Part shown: piece after piece, positions 1 to 8,414 of the stretch
Numbering within the stretch: the stretch's first letter is position 1
How the letters are laid out: each line of letters opens with the position of its first letter
DNA from: Chloroflexota bacterium
GTDB lineage: Bacteria > Chloroflexota > Dehalococcoidia > SM23-28-2 > RBG-16-64-32
DNA: 27,281 nt
Direction of reading: 5' to 3'
Assembly: GCA_022564695.1 (NCBI GenBank)
Contig: JADFKX010000008.1
Coordinates: 1-27,281, forward strand
Position numbers and translations under genes: made by a program
The notes under the pieces: generated by a model
Seen by the model: only the letters and a program-made list of their open reading frames with translations
What the model was told of the DNA's origin: nothing
The model's database searches: none

Positions 1-408
1 GATCCGCTTCGACAGCAGCGCGCCGGCGCCGCCGACGGCCAGGAAATACACCGCGCGGTGCTTTCGCAGCGCCTCCCGCACCTGAGGGCCGCGGCCCCCT
101 TTGCCGATCGCGCCCCGGAGGCCGGCCTCCAGCAGGGGGATCGTGTACGGGTCCATGCGCATGGCCGTGGTGGGCCCTGCCGAGCCGATCACCTCTCCCG
201 GCTTGGCCGGCGTAGGCCCGACGTAGTAGATCACCTGGCCGCGGACGTCCACTGGCAGCGGCTCGCCTCTGGATAGCGCCTCCACCATCCGGCGGTGAGC
301 GGCGTCGCGGGCGGTGTACAGGCTGCCGCTGAGGAGGATGGAGTCGCCCACACGCAGCTTCTCGATGGTGTCCTCGGTCAGAGGGAGCCGGACGTGGTGC
401 TCGGCCAC
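1..408 (-). CDS. fumB: Fumarate hydratase class I, beta (C-terminal) subunit, partial
   Basis: This is the beta subunit of a two-subunit iron-sulfur fumarase, which hydrates fumarate to malate together with the alpha subunit encoded just upstream. The visible 136 residues carry the family signatures GPTTAMRMDPYT and IGKGGRG, followed by a hydrophobic AVYFLAVGGAGALL segment. The reading frame opens with GTG at 408, three bases after the stop of the small CC-motif gene, so translation is probably coupled. The gene runs off the left edge; family members are about 180-190 residues, so roughly 50 C-terminal residues are missing. The symbol follows the two-subunit naming and does not mean E. coli FumB. 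Tartrate dehydratase beta is a homologous alternative, but the TCA gene context favours fumarase. Confidence 0.88.
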   Translation of the reverse strand, partial: MAEHHVRLPLTEDTIEKLRVGDSILLSGSLYTARDAAHRRMVEALSRGEPLPVDVRGQVIYYVGPTPAKPGEVIGSAGPTTAMRMDPYTIPLLEAGLRGAIGKGGRGPQVREALRKHRAVYFLAVGGAGALLSKRI

Positions 409-410
409 GG

Positions 411-728
411 TCAGCCCTCTGAGGTGGCGCCGCTCGCCTTGCCGCTCACCCGCAGGAGCACGCCCTCCGGCTGCTCCACCTGCTCGAAGGTGAAGAACGG
501 GCAGCACTGGGCCTCCTCGTCGACGAATGTGGAGACCTCGTTCCACAGCGTTTCGGGGTCGCCGCGGAAGATGAACTCGTTCCCCTCCGCCGTCTGGCGC
601 TGCTCCGCCAGCTGTGCGAACAGCTTGTCGGTGTCCGTCTGGCGGTTGCGCCCGTCCTCCGGTGTCAGGCGGCAGGCGGGCTCGGCGGCTGGCTCGCTGG
701 CCGGGACTAAGCGGTGTCGGTCGCTCAT
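411..728 (-). CDS. Small CC-motif protein of unknown function between the fumarase subunit genes
   Basis: This 105-residue protein is of unknown function. The start is ATG at 728, preceded by a near-perfect ribosome site AAGGAGGT (735-742); that ATG overlaps the fumA stop as ATGA, so the two are translationally coupled. The first half is polar and probably disordered. The second half has FRGDPETLWNEV, then EEAQCCPFFTFE with adjacent cysteines C75-C76, then LLRVSGK. I recognise this pattern (acidic residue, CC-PF, F-x-F, then a short strand ending in a Gly) from small uncharacterised proteins of actinobacteria and Chloroflexota, some of them near metal-responsive regulators; that is memory, not a search. 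Its position between the two fumarase subunit genes suggests a role with the fumarase, for example iron-sulfur cluster handling or redox sensing, but this is inference. Confidence 0.8.
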   Translation of the reverse strand: MSDRHRLVPASEPAAEPACRLTPEDGRNRQTDTDKLFAQLAEQRQTAEGNEFIFRGDPETLWNEVSTFVDEEAQCCPFFTFEQVEQPEGVLLRVSGKASGATSEG

Positions 729-1570
729 AACGTTACCTCCTTGAGTCGCGCCGAGTGGCACTGTAGGTTGACGGCCACCGGCAGGGCGGCGATGTGCGTT
801 GGGTAGGTCTCCATGTGCACCGCCAGCGCCGTGTTGCGGCCGCCGACGGCCTGCGGGCCCAACCCCAGGGCGTTAACCTTCTCCAGCAGCTCCGCCTCAA
901 ACTCCGCCGTCTCGGCGTCCGCGTTCGGCTCTCCTACCTTGCGGGTGAGTGAGCGTTTCGCCAGGTACATGGAGTGCTCCGCCGTGCCGCCGATTCCGAC
1001 CCCGACGATGATCGGCGGGCAGGGGTTGCCGCCGGACTCCTCCACCGTGCGCAGGACGAACTCCTCGATGGCGGGCTTACCGGCGGCGGGGAGCATCGTC
1101 GTGAAGCGGGACATGTTCTCGCAGCCGCTGCCCTTCGGCATGACAGTGATGCGCAGCTTGTCGCCCGGCACGATCTCCGTATGCACCACCGGCGGCGTGT
1201 TGTCCTTCGTGTTGACGCGGGCCGAGAACGGCTGCTCCACGATGGACGCCCGCAGGCGGCCCTCCGTGTAGCCGGCGCCCACGCCTTCCCGCAAGGCGTC
1301 CGTCAGCGCCCCGCCGACGATGTGCACGTCCTGACCCACCTCCAGGAAGATGACGGTGGTGCCCGTATCCTGGCAGAGCGGCAGCCGCTCCTTGCCCGCC
1401 AGCTCGGCGTTCTCCAGGATCTGGTCCAGCACGATCACCCCCAGCGGCGACTCCTCAGACTCCCGCGCCTGCTTCAACGAGTCCAGGACGTCCTCCGGGA
1501 GCTGGGTAGCGGCGTCCTGGCAGAGCCGGCTGACGCTATCGCGTATCTGGTCGACGTGGACCTCACGCAT
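725..1570 (-). CDS. fumA: Fumarate hydratase class I, alpha (N-terminal) subunit
   Basis: This is the 281-residue alpha subunit of a two-subunit, oxygen-sensitive [4Fe-4S] fumarase of the TCA cycle. Conserved segments are LPLCQDTGTT (C66), PKGSGCENMS (C150) and GNPCPPIIVGVGIGG (C184); the cysteines in these are the likely cluster ligands, with C150 the least certain because many relatives have Ser there. The length is normal for the alpha subunit. The ATG at 1570 has no obvious ribosome site, while the stop overlaps the start of the next small gene (ATGA). It lies 57 bp downstream of mdh in the same direction, with a short dispersed repeat in that gap. L-tartrate dehydratase alpha is the main alternative and is disfavoured by the TCA neighbours. 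Confidence 0.92.
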   Translation of the reverse strand: MREVHVDQIRDSVSRLCQDAATQLPEDVLDSLKQARESEESPLGVIVLDQILENAELAGKERLPLCQDTGTTVIFLEVGQDVHIVGGALTDALREGVGAGYTEGRLRASIVEQPFSARVNTKDNTPPVVHTEIVPGDKLRITVMPKGSGCENMSRFTTMLPAAGKPAIEEFVLRTVEESGGNPCPPIIVGVGIGGTAEHSMYLAKRSLTRKVGEPNADAETAEFEAELLEKVNALGLGPQAVGGRNTALAVHMETYPTHIAALPVAVNLQCHSARLKEVTL

Positions 1571-1597
1571 GGCGATTAAATGATAGCATCTGCCGCG

Positions 1598-1623
1598 TCC
1601 TTCGACAGGCTCAGGACGAACGG
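1598..1623. repeat. Dispersed repeat-like element in the mdh-fumA gap
   Basis: The intergenic core CTTCGACAGGCTCAGGACG (1600-1618) matches a short motif I remember as scattered many times through intergenic DNA of several environmental bacterial genomes. Only one copy is present in this window, so repetition is not shown by the sequence itself. It sits immediately after the mdh stop, within the putative operon. Confidence 0.5.
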
Positions 1624-1627
1624 CTTT

Positions 1628-2563
1628 CTACGCCTTCGCCTCGATCAGCCCTACCAGCTCCTTCACGGCCGCCGCCGCCTTGCGCAGCCCCTCCACCTCG
1701 TCGTCCGCCAGCGGCGTCTCCATCACCTGCTCGATGCCGTCGGCGCCCAGCTTCACCGGCACCCCCACGAACGCGTCCTGGATGCCGTATTCGCCCTGGA
1801 GGTAGGCGCAGCAGGGGAGGATGCGCTTCTTGTTCAGCAGGATAGACTCCACCATCTCTACCGTCGCGGCGGCTGGGGCGTAGAAGGCGGACCCGGTCTT
1901 GAGCAGGGAGACTATCTCGGCGCCGCCGTTGCGGGCCCGCTGCACCACCGCCTCGATGCGCTCCTTCGGCAGGAGCGAGGTCAGCGGCACGCCGCCCACC
2001 ATCGCGTTGCTTACGATCGGCACCATCGTCGCCTCCGTGTGGCCGCCGTAGACGAAGGCGTGCACGTCCTGCACGGAGGTGCCCGTCTCCCAGGCGATGA
2101 ACGTCCGGTAGCGGGAAGAGTCCAGCATACCGCCCTGGCCGATTACGCGGTTCTTGGGCAGCTTGGTTGTCTCCAGCGTGACGTGACACATCGCGTCCAT
2201 CGGATTGGCGAAGATGACCAGCACGGCGTCCGGAGAGTGCTTGACGGTGGCGGATGCGACATCGCGGACGATGCCGGCGTTAATGTTCAGCAGCTCCTCT
2301 CGCGTCATCCCCGGCTTGCGGGGCACCCCGGACGTGATGACGACGACGTCGGAGCCGGCGGTGTTCTTCCAGTCGTTGCTGCCGGTGACGCTGCCGTTGA
2401 AGCCGGCCACAGCCGCCGACTGCGAAAGGTCTAGCGCCTTACCCTGAGGCAAACCCTCGATGATGTCCTGCAGGACGACATCGATGTAGCCGGTCTCGGC
2501 TAGACGCTGGGCCATGGTGCTGCCGGTCATACCGGCGCCGACCACAGTAACTTTACGTCGCAT
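1628..2563 (-). CDS. mdh: Malate dehydrogenase (NAD-dependent, LDH-like)
   Basis: The 311-residue enzyme oxidises malate to oxaloacetate with NAD. The Rossmann motif GAGMTG is at residues 9-14 and an acidic D33 at the end of the second strand indicates NAD rather than NADP. Substrate-binding arginines are R82 and R88 in PRKPGMTR and R151; catalytic D148 lies in GGMLDSSRYR and catalytic H175 in GGHTEATMVP. That last segment differs from the usual GGHGDTMVP by one extra residue and loss of the Asp. The RPKPGM-type loop favours malate over lactate. A strong AGGAGGT ribosome site lies upstream of ATG 2563. It follows idh after a 106-bp gap and precedes fumA. Confidence 0.93.
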   Translation of the reverse strand: MRRKVTVVGAGMTGSTMAQRLAETGYIDVVLQDIIEGLPQGKALDLSQSAAVAGFNGSVTGSNDWKNTAGSDVVVITSGVPRKPGMTREELLNINAGIVRDVASATVKHSPDAVLVIFANPMDAMCHVTLETTKLPKNRVIGQGGMLDSSRYRTFIAWETGTSVQDVHAFVYGGHTEATMVPIVSNAMVGGVPLTSLLPKERIEAVVQRARNGGAEIVSLLKTGSAFYAPAAATVEMVESILLNKKRILPCCAYLQGEYGIQDAFVGVPVKLGADGIEQVMETPLADDEVEGLRKAAAAVKELVGLIEAKA

Positions 2564-2669
2564 GGGGCGTACCTCCTGTTCGGCAGGACCGGAGCCCTGC
2601 TCTTATCGCGCTATGACTACGGAGCGCAAATGTCGCAGTTGTGAATCCGTCTGCGTTAGTCTGCGGCTC

Positions 2670-3755
2670 TCATAACTCGTTCAGCTTTCCGATCACCGCG
2701 TCGGCGACCTGAGAGGTGCCGACGGCGGTGGGGTCGTCGGGTGAGGGTTTCATGTCGTACGTCACGTTCTTACCCTCGGCGATAACGTCCGCCAGGGCGG
2801 ACTCCAGGCGGTCCCCGGCCGATTGTTCGCCGATGTGGCGCAGCATCATCATGCCGGAGAACATCATCGCCATCGGGTTGACCTTGTTCATGCCGGTGTA
2901 CTTGGGGGCGCTGCCGTGCACCGGCTCGAACACTGCCAGCTCGTCGCCGAAGTTAGCGCCGGGCGCGATGCCCAGGCCGCCAACCAGCCCGGCGCAGAGG
3001 TCGGACAGTATGTCACCGTAGAGGTTGGGAAGGACGAGGACGTCGTACAGCTCCGGTTTCTGGACAAGCTGCATCGTCATGTTGTCCACCAGCACCTCCT
3101 GGTATTCGATGTCTTTGTAGCTTTCCGCCACCCTACGGGCCACGGCGAAGAAGAGGCCGTCCGTGAACTTCATGATGTTGTCCTTGGCCACGGCGGTCAC
3201 CTTCTTGCGTCCAAATTGGCGGGCGTACTCGAAGGCGAAGCGGACGATGCGCTCGCTGCCGTACTCGGAGATGACCTTGAGGGAGAGGCCGGCGTCCTCA
3301 CGGATCGGGCCCAGGTCGGCGGCGTCCGTGATCTCCGATATCTTGGCGATCGCCGGGTCGCCCTGCTCGAACTCCACACCCGCGTACAGGTCCTCGTGGT
3401 TTTCTCGCACGGTCACCAGGTCTACGTTCTGGTATCGGGAACGGACTCCGGGGTAGTACTTGGCCGGGCGCACGCAGGCGTAGAGATCCAGCATCTTGCG
3501 TAGCGCCACGTTGACGGAGCGAAAGCCGCCGCCGCGAGGCGTGGTTATCGGCCCCTTGATGGCGACTTTGCTCTCGCGGATGGAATCGAGGACTTCGTCG
3601 GGGAGAACGGAGCCGTACTTCTCGGCGGCGTCGATGCCGGCTTCTCTTACGTCCCAGTCGAACTGGACGCCGGTGGCCTCTAGGACGCGAACGGTGGCTT
3701 CACTGATCTCGGGTCCGGTACCGTCGCCCGGTATGAGCGTGATCCTATGGGGCAT
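2670..3755 (-). CDS. idh: Isocitrate dehydrogenase (isocitrate/isopropylmalate dehydrogenase family)
   Basis: This 361-residue beta-decarboxylating dehydrogenase should convert isocitrate to 2-oxoglutarate and CO2. FRSVNVALRK (S80, N82, R86) is the isocitrate-type substrate loop; isopropylmalate dehydrogenases lack this serine. Other substrate and catalytic residues are R96, R117, Y124 in NHEDLYAG and K191 in AVAKDNIMK. Metal ligands are D225, D248 and D252 in YGDILSDLCAG. The coenzyme loop is HGSAPKYTGMNKVNP, compatible with NAD-type members, though cofactor choice is not settled. The length fits the short NAD-IDH-like group. It sits between aconitase and malate dehydrogenase in the TCA block. 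Homoisocitrate or 3-isopropylmalate dehydrogenase are weaker alternatives. Confidence 0.9.
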   Translation of the reverse strand: MPHRITLIPGDGTGPEISEATVRVLEATGVQFDWDVREAGIDAAEKYGSVLPDEVLDSIRESKVAIKGPITTPRGGGFRSVNVALRKMLDLYACVRPAKYYPGVRSRYQNVDLVTVRENHEDLYAGVEFEQGDPAIAKISEITDAADLGPIREDAGLSLKVISEYGSERIVRFAFEYARQFGRKKVTAVAKDNIMKFTDGLFFAVARRVAESYKDIEYQEVLVDNMTMQLVQKPELYDVLVLPNLYGDILSDLCAGLVGGLGIAPGANFGDELAVFEPVHGSAPKYTGMNKVNPMAMMFSGMMMLRHIGEQSAGDRLESALADVIAEGKNVTYDMKPSPDDPTAVGTSQVADAVIGKLNEL

Positions 3756-3847
3756 GCAGTATTCTTTCGCTAGCGGGGTGGCCGCGCCTATGATAGCAAA
3801 CGGGCGGCGCTATACGATAGGCGTTTCTGTTTGTGACTGGATGCCGC

Positions 3848-5770
3848 TTAGCCCGCGTGGGCTTTGATGTGGTTCAGCAGGCCGCCCTCCCGAAGCACCT
3901 CTACCTGGCGCTCGCTCAGGTTATGGCGGGCGGTGAACTCGTAGCCCTGGGTGGTGTTGCGGACGATCACCTCGCCGCTGCCCACAGCGTCGCGCACGTC
4001 CGGTATCTCCAGCACGTCGTCCACGTTGATGCGGTCGTAGTCGCCATCCTTGACGAAGACGAGCGGCAGTATGCCAAAGTTCACCAGATTGGTTTGGTGC
4101 ACGAGGGCGTAGGTCTTAGCCATCACAGCCTTCACCCCCAGGTACATCGGCGCTAACGCCGCGTGCTCGCGGCTGGAGCCCTGCCCGTAGTTGGAGCCGC
4201 CAACGATGATGCCGGCGCCGGCCGCCTTCGCCCTGGCCGGGAACTCCGGATCAACGTAGTGGAAGACGTACTCGGAGATAGCGGGGATGTTGGAGCGGAG
4301 GGGGAGGATCTTGGAGCCCGCGGGCAGGATATGGTCTGTGCTAACGTTGTCCTCCAGCTTGATGAGAACTGTCGCTTTGATCGTCTGCGCTAGCGGCTTC
4401 GCCAGGGGTAGCGGCTTGATGTTGGGGCCGCGTGCTACCTCCACGTCTCCGTTTTTTGGCGGCGGTATGATGAGGTCATCGTCGATGATGAACTCACCCG
4501 GCGCCTCGGTCAGCGGTGGCTCTCCGAACTTGCGGGGGTCGGTTATCTCGCCGGTCAGGGCGGAGACGGCGGCCACCTCCGGGCTGGCCAGATACACCTT
4601 GTCGTCTGCGGTGCCGGAGCGGCCGGGAAAGTTGCGGTTAAAGGTGCGCAGGGAGGCCGTGTCTGAGGGCGGCACCTGGCCCATGCCGATGCAAGGGCCG
4701 CAGGCGGACTCCAGGATGCGGGCGCCGGACTCGATGAGGTCGGCTAGGGCGCCGGTGCGGGCGATCATCGTGAACACCTGCCGCGAGCCTGGGGTGACGG
4801 TCATGCTGATGTCAGGGTTTACCTTTCGCCCCTTGAGCACGGCCGCGCTCACCGAGAGGTCGTGGTAGGAGGAGTTGGTACAGGAGCCGATGCAGACTTG
4901 GGCCAGCTTCGTTCCCTCGACCTCCTCGATCGGCACGACGTTGCCCGGGCTCTGCGGTCGCGCTACCATCGGCCCGAGCTTGTTCAGATCGATCTCGACC
5001 ACCTCGTCGTAGTCGGGGTCTGGGTCGGCGCTTGTCGGTCGCCACATCTCCTCCCGCTTCTGCGTGCGGAAGTACTCGCGGGTGCTCTCGTCGGAGGGGA
5101 AGATGGAGGTGGTGGCCTGCATTTCGGCGCCCATGTTGGTGATCGTGCTGCGCTCGGGAACGCTGAGCGAGGCCACGCCCTCGCCATAGTACTCGAATAT
5201 CTTGCCCACGCCGCCCTTTACGGTGAGACGGCGCAGCAGTTCGAAGATGATGTCCTTGGCGGCCACCCAGGGCTGTAGCCGTCCCTTCAGGTGCACGCCC
5301 ACGATCTGAGGCATCTTCAGATAGTAGGGTCCGCCGCCCATGGCGACCGCCACGTCCAGGCCGCCAGCGCCGATCGCCAGCATGCCTGCGCCGCCGGACG
5401 TCGGCGTGTGGCTGTCTGAGCCAAGGAGCAGGTCACCCGGGGAGCTGAAGCGCTCCAGGTGTACCTGGTGGCAGATGCCGTTGCCCGGCCGCGAGAAGTA
5501 GATGCCGTACTTGGCTGCTACCGTCTGGAGAAAGCGGTGGTCATCGGCGTTCTCGAAGCCGGTCTGGAGCATGTTGTGGTCGATGTAGGAGACGGAGAGC
5601 TTGGTGCGCACCCTGGGGATGCCCATCGCCTCGAACTGGAGGTAGGCCATCGTTCCCGTGGCGTCCTGGGTTAGCGTCTGATCCACCCGTACAGCGATCT
5701 CGCTGCCGGGCTCCATCTCGCCGGAGACGAGGTGGTCGGCAATAATCTTCCGGGTCAGGTTCTGGCCCAA
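3848..5770 (-). CDS. acnA: Aconitate hydratase
   Basis: This 640-residue aconitase isomerises citrate and isocitrate. The [4Fe-4S] ligands are C297 in IGSCTNSS and C357 and C360 in ESACGPCIG. GSDSHTPTSGG (117-127) is a substrate-binding segment. The C-terminal swivelling domain carries STDHILPAG and YGQGSSREHAA. The length matches the compact mitochondrial-like form of about 640-660 residues rather than the 890-residue AcnA. The start at 5770 lies 31 bp after the korB stop, in operon-like spacing. A 92-bp gap to idh shows no clear terminator. Homoaconitase relatives are normally split or shorter, so aconitase is the best reading. Confidence 0.95.
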   Translation of the reverse strand: MGQNLTRKIIADHLVSGEMEPGSEIAVRVDQTLTQDATGTMAYLQFEAMGIPRVRTKLSVSYIDHNMLQTGFENADDHRFLQTVAAKYGIYFSRPGNGICHQVHLERFSSPGDLLLGSDSHTPTSGGAGMLAIGAGGLDVAVAMGGGPYYLKMPQIVGVHLKGRLQPWVAAKDIIFELLRRLTVKGGVGKIFEYYGEGVASLSVPERSTITNMGAEMQATTSIFPSDESTREYFRTQKREEMWRPTSADPDPDYDEVVEIDLNKLGPMVARPQSPGNVVPIEEVEGTKLAQVCIGSCTNSSYHDLSVSAAVLKGRKVNPDISMTVTPGSRQVFTMIARTGALADLIESGARILESACGPCIGMGQVPPSDTASLRTFNRNFPGRSGTADDKVYLASPEVAAVSALTGEITDPRKFGEPPLTEAPGEFIIDDDLIIPPPKNGDVEVARGPNIKPLPLAKPLAQTIKATVLIKLEDNVSTDHILPAGSKILPLRSNIPAISEYVFHYVDPEFPARAKAAGAGIIVGGSNYGQGSSREHAALAPMYLGVKAVMAKTYALVHQTNLVNFGILPLVFVKDGDYDRINVDDVLEIPDVRDAVGSGEVIVRNTTQGYEFTARHNLSERQVEVLREGGLLNHIKAHAG

Positions 5771-5801
5771 ATTCGCTCCTTCTAGGGGCTATGAACTAGC
5801 G

Positions 5802-6671
5802 TTAGCTGAAGCGCTGAAGGTACTCCGCCAGGTCAAACTGCTTGCCCCCGGGCTCAAACTGACGGACCGCCGTGCTGATGCTCTGGCGCTCTTCTTGATA
5901 AAAAACACCCAGGTGTACCTTCTCCTCAGTGAGCGCCAGGGAGACGGCGGTCTTCAGGTCTTGCTGATCCCAGTCAGACGGTAACTCCTCCACGTGCTCG
6001 TCATAGAAGTCGAACGTGTTGAAGAACTCGGTGCAGGGGCTTTGGACGTGAATGAAGGAGAACCCTGGATGCTTGATCCCCTGTACGATGAGGTCGGTCA
6101 GCTCTTTCGGCTTGGCCGAATAGCCGCGGGCGACGAACGTCGCGCCGCTGGAGAGCGCGAACAGTACAGGGACCATCGGCTTGGCGATGACGCCGTAAGG
6201 GGTGGTCTTGGTCTTGTGACCGATGTTAGACGTTGGCGAGGCTTGGGCCTTGGTGAGGCCGTAGGTCTGGTTGTCCATTAGGATACACGTGATGTCCACG
6301 TTGCGTGCCGCTGCGTGTGGGAAGTGGCCCGCGCCGATCGACATCAGGTCGCCGTCGCCCCCCATCGCCAGGATCGTGAGGTCAGGGTTGGCGAGCTTCA
6401 TACCGGTAGCGATTGGCAGGGTGCGGCCGTGAACCCCATGAAAGCCGAAAGTGCTCATGAAGTACGGCGTTCGGCTGGAACAGCCGATGCCAGCCGCGAC
6501 CACGACGTCCTTCGGCTGGAGCTGAAGGACGGCCAGCGCCTTGTAAGTCGCGCTCAATACACCGAAGTCGCCGCAGCCGGGGCACCAGATGGGCTTGTCG
6601 CCGCTCTTGTAGTCCTTAACCGTAAGGACCTTTGCCTCGGTTGCTTGTGCAACTTTGGTCGCATCAGGCAT
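5802..6671 (-). CDS. korB: 2-oxoglutarate:ferredoxin oxidoreductase, beta subunit
   Basis: This 289-residue thiamine-diphosphate subunit works with KorA to interconvert 2-oxoglutarate plus CoA and succinyl-CoA plus CO2, with ferredoxin as electron partner. WCPGCGDFG supplies C30 and C33, and C64 and C213 complete the likely [4Fe-4S] ligand set. The ThDP/Mg motif is GGDGDLMSIG (104-113) with N134 in DNQTYGLTKAQASPTS, a sequence typical of KorB/VorB-like beta subunits. Its ATG overlaps the end of korA by 8 bp, so the subunits are co-translated. The substrate assignment rests on the neighbouring TCA genes; the family also includes enzymes for branched-chain oxoacids and pyruvate. Confidence 0.92.
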   Translation of the reverse strand: MPDATKVAQATEAKVLTVKDYKSGDKPIWCPGCGDFGVLSATYKALAVLQLQPKDVVVAAGIGCSSRTPYFMSTFGFHGVHGRTLPIATGMKLANPDLTILAMGGDGDLMSIGAGHFPHAAARNVDITCILMDNQTYGLTKAQASPTSNIGHKTKTTPYGVIAKPMVPVLFALSSGATFVARGYSAKPKELTDLIVQGIKHPGFSFIHVQSPCTEFFNTFDFYDEHVEELPSDWDQQDLKTAVSLALTEEKVHLGVFYQEERQSISTAVRQFEPGGKQFDLAEYLQRFS

Positions 6672-8394
6672 GAACTAGAACCTCCTGGATCTTCTTGTAA
6701 ATCTCGCCCGGCGTGAACGGCAGGCCGCCGATCTTGTTGAAGCGTATCGGCTTCACCCCCAGGGTCGCCGTCAGGTGATGGGCGAACTGTCCCTGATAGT
6801 TTATCTCTGGTACCAGCACGTGGTCTACCGAGGCGATGAACTCCTTGAGCCTCTCCTCCGGCAACGGGTTGAGCACCCGCGGGTGCATCGCCGATACCTT
6901 GAGGCCGTCAGCGAGCGCACGGTCCACGGCCTCGCGGATGGAGCCCTGGGTGGCTCCCCAGCCTATAATGCCGATATCGGCATGCTCGGGGCCATAGCGG
7001 GGACACAGCTCCGCGTTGTCGGTCTCCAGCCGTGCGGCCTCAAGCTTGCGAAACCGCTTTGCGGTCATCGTTTCGTGGGTTTTCGGCGATAGGCGCGGGT
7101 GGCCTCGCTCGTCGTGCTCCAGGCCCGGGGCAACGTAGGTGTGATGATCCAGGCCGGGCACGGCCATCGGGGAGACGCCGTTATCGGTGATCTGGTAGCG
7201 AAGGTAGTCCTCTGGGTTCGTTCCGTTAGGTCGGATGCGGTCCACTACCGGGAAGACGTCCGTATCGACTTCCCTGATGGTCTCCGTGCGGTGGGAGAGA
7301 GACTGGTCGGAGAGAAGTATGACGGGACACTGGTATTTCTCGGCCAGGCCGAACGCCAGCACCGATATCCGGAAGCAGTTCTGTACCGAAGCGGGAGCCA
7401 GCACTATGCGGGGAAAGTCGCCGTGGCCGCCGTACAGCGCCTGGAAAAGGTCACTCTGCTCCAGCCTGGTGGGCATGCCCGTGCTGGGCCCGGAGCGCTG
7501 CGAGTTCACGATGACGATCGGTATCTCGGCCATGGAGGCCAACCCCATCAGCTCCGTCATCAGGGAGAAGCCCGGCCCGGAGGTCGCGGTCATCGCCTTA
7601 GTGCCGGCGTAGGAGGCGCCGATAACCGAGGCTAATGACGCCATCTCGTCCTCGGCCTGAAGGCATACGCCCCCGAAGCGCGGTAGCTGGCTGGCCATCG
7701 TCTCCAGGATGTCGGAAGCCGGCGTGATTGGGTAGCCGGCAAAGTAGCGGCAGCCGGCGTGTAGGGCGCCGGCGCTGATGGCATCGTTGCCGGTCATCAC
7801 CAGCCGCGCGATGTGGTCGGCGGTACCCAGCCAGAACTTGTCTTCTTTCTTTATGGTCTTCGTGTATTCGTATCCGTGGTACAGCGCCTGGATGTTCTTT
7901 TCCAGGAACTCGGCGCGGCGCTTGTAGCGCGTCTTGACCATCTCCTCCAGCGATACAGGCGGAAGGCCAAACAGCCCTGCCATCACCCCCAGGATGAGCA
8001 CGTTGGTACCGCGTACAAACTCCAGCTCCTCACGCGCGATCTTCTGGAAGGGGATGCCGTAGCGGATGATGTCGCTATCCGTGTCCGGCTGCACCAGGCC
8101 GGAGTCGTAAAGGAGAACACCGCCCTCATTCAGGTTGGGGCGGTGCAGCTCGTACGCCTCTTGATCGAAGGCGATCAGGATGTCGCAGCCGTCGCCGATG
8201 GAGTAGACCGGCTTATTGGAGATGCGGACCTGGAACCAGGCGTGTCCGCCTTTGATCTCGGATGGATAGGTGCGGAAGGTGAAAGTCTGAAAGCCTATGC
8301 GGGCGGCGGCTGTCGTGAAGTTCTCGCCGGTACTGATAACACCGCCTATCGCGGTATCCCCGCCGATTCGGATGATAAAATCATCCCTGGCCAC
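6664..8394 (-). CDS. korA: 2-oxoglutarate:ferredoxin oxidoreductase, alpha subunit (gamma-alpha fusion)
   Basis: This 576-residue subunit combines an N-terminal gamma domain (about 1-185, with IGGDTAIGGVISTGENF and SEIKGGHAWFQVRIS) and the pyrimidine-binding alpha domain (about 200-400, with GYPITPASDILE, QAEDEMASLASVIGASYAG and TATSGPGFSLMTE), followed by a C-terminal domain. The fused layout is that of two-subunit, oxygen-tolerant KorAB enzymes known from actinobacteria and haloarchaea. The start is GTG at 8394, preceded by AGAGGGG about 9 bases upstream. It is the first gene of the TCA block, and a strong stem-loop lies in its 5' leader. The assignment to 2-oxoglutarate is from context; the subunit family is certain. 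Confidence 0.92.
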   Translation of the reverse strand: MARDDFIIRIGGDTAIGGVISTGENFTTAAARIGFQTFTFRTYPSEIKGGHAWFQVRISNKPVYSIGDGCDILIAFDQEAYELHRPNLNEGGVLLYDSGLVQPDTDSDIIRYGIPFQKIAREELEFVRGTNVLILGVMAGLFGLPPVSLEEMVKTRYKRRAEFLEKNIQALYHGYEYTKTIKKEDKFWLGTADHIARLVMTGNDAISAGALHAGCRYFAGYPITPASDILETMASQLPRFGGVCLQAEDEMASLASVIGASYAGTKAMTATSGPGFSLMTELMGLASMAEIPIVIVNSQRSGPSTGMPTRLEQSDLFQALYGGHGDFPRIVLAPASVQNCFRISVLAFGLAEKYQCPVILLSDQSLSHRTETIREVDTDVFPVVDRIRPNGTNPEDYLRYQITDNGVSPMAVPGLDHHTYVAPGLEHDERGHPRLSPKTHETMTAKRFRKLEAARLETDNAELCPRYGPEHADIGIIGWGATQGSIREAVDRALADGLKVSAMHPRVLNPLPEERLKEFIASVDHVLVPEINYQGQFAHHLTATLGVKPIRFNKIGGLPFTPGEIYKKIQEVLVHA

Positions 8395-8414
8395 GCTACG
8401 TTTCCCCTCTACAC

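Noticed and set aside
2823..3503. Long plus-strand ORFs opposite the TCA genes
   Set aside because: They are antisense shadows of GC-rich coding sequence, with His/Val/Asp-biased composition and no motifs.
5802..8394. KorAB as a pyruvate:ferredoxin oxidoreductase
   Set aside because: Not excluded by motif alone, but the TCA neighbours and KorAB-type fused layout make 2-oxoglutarate the better substrate call.
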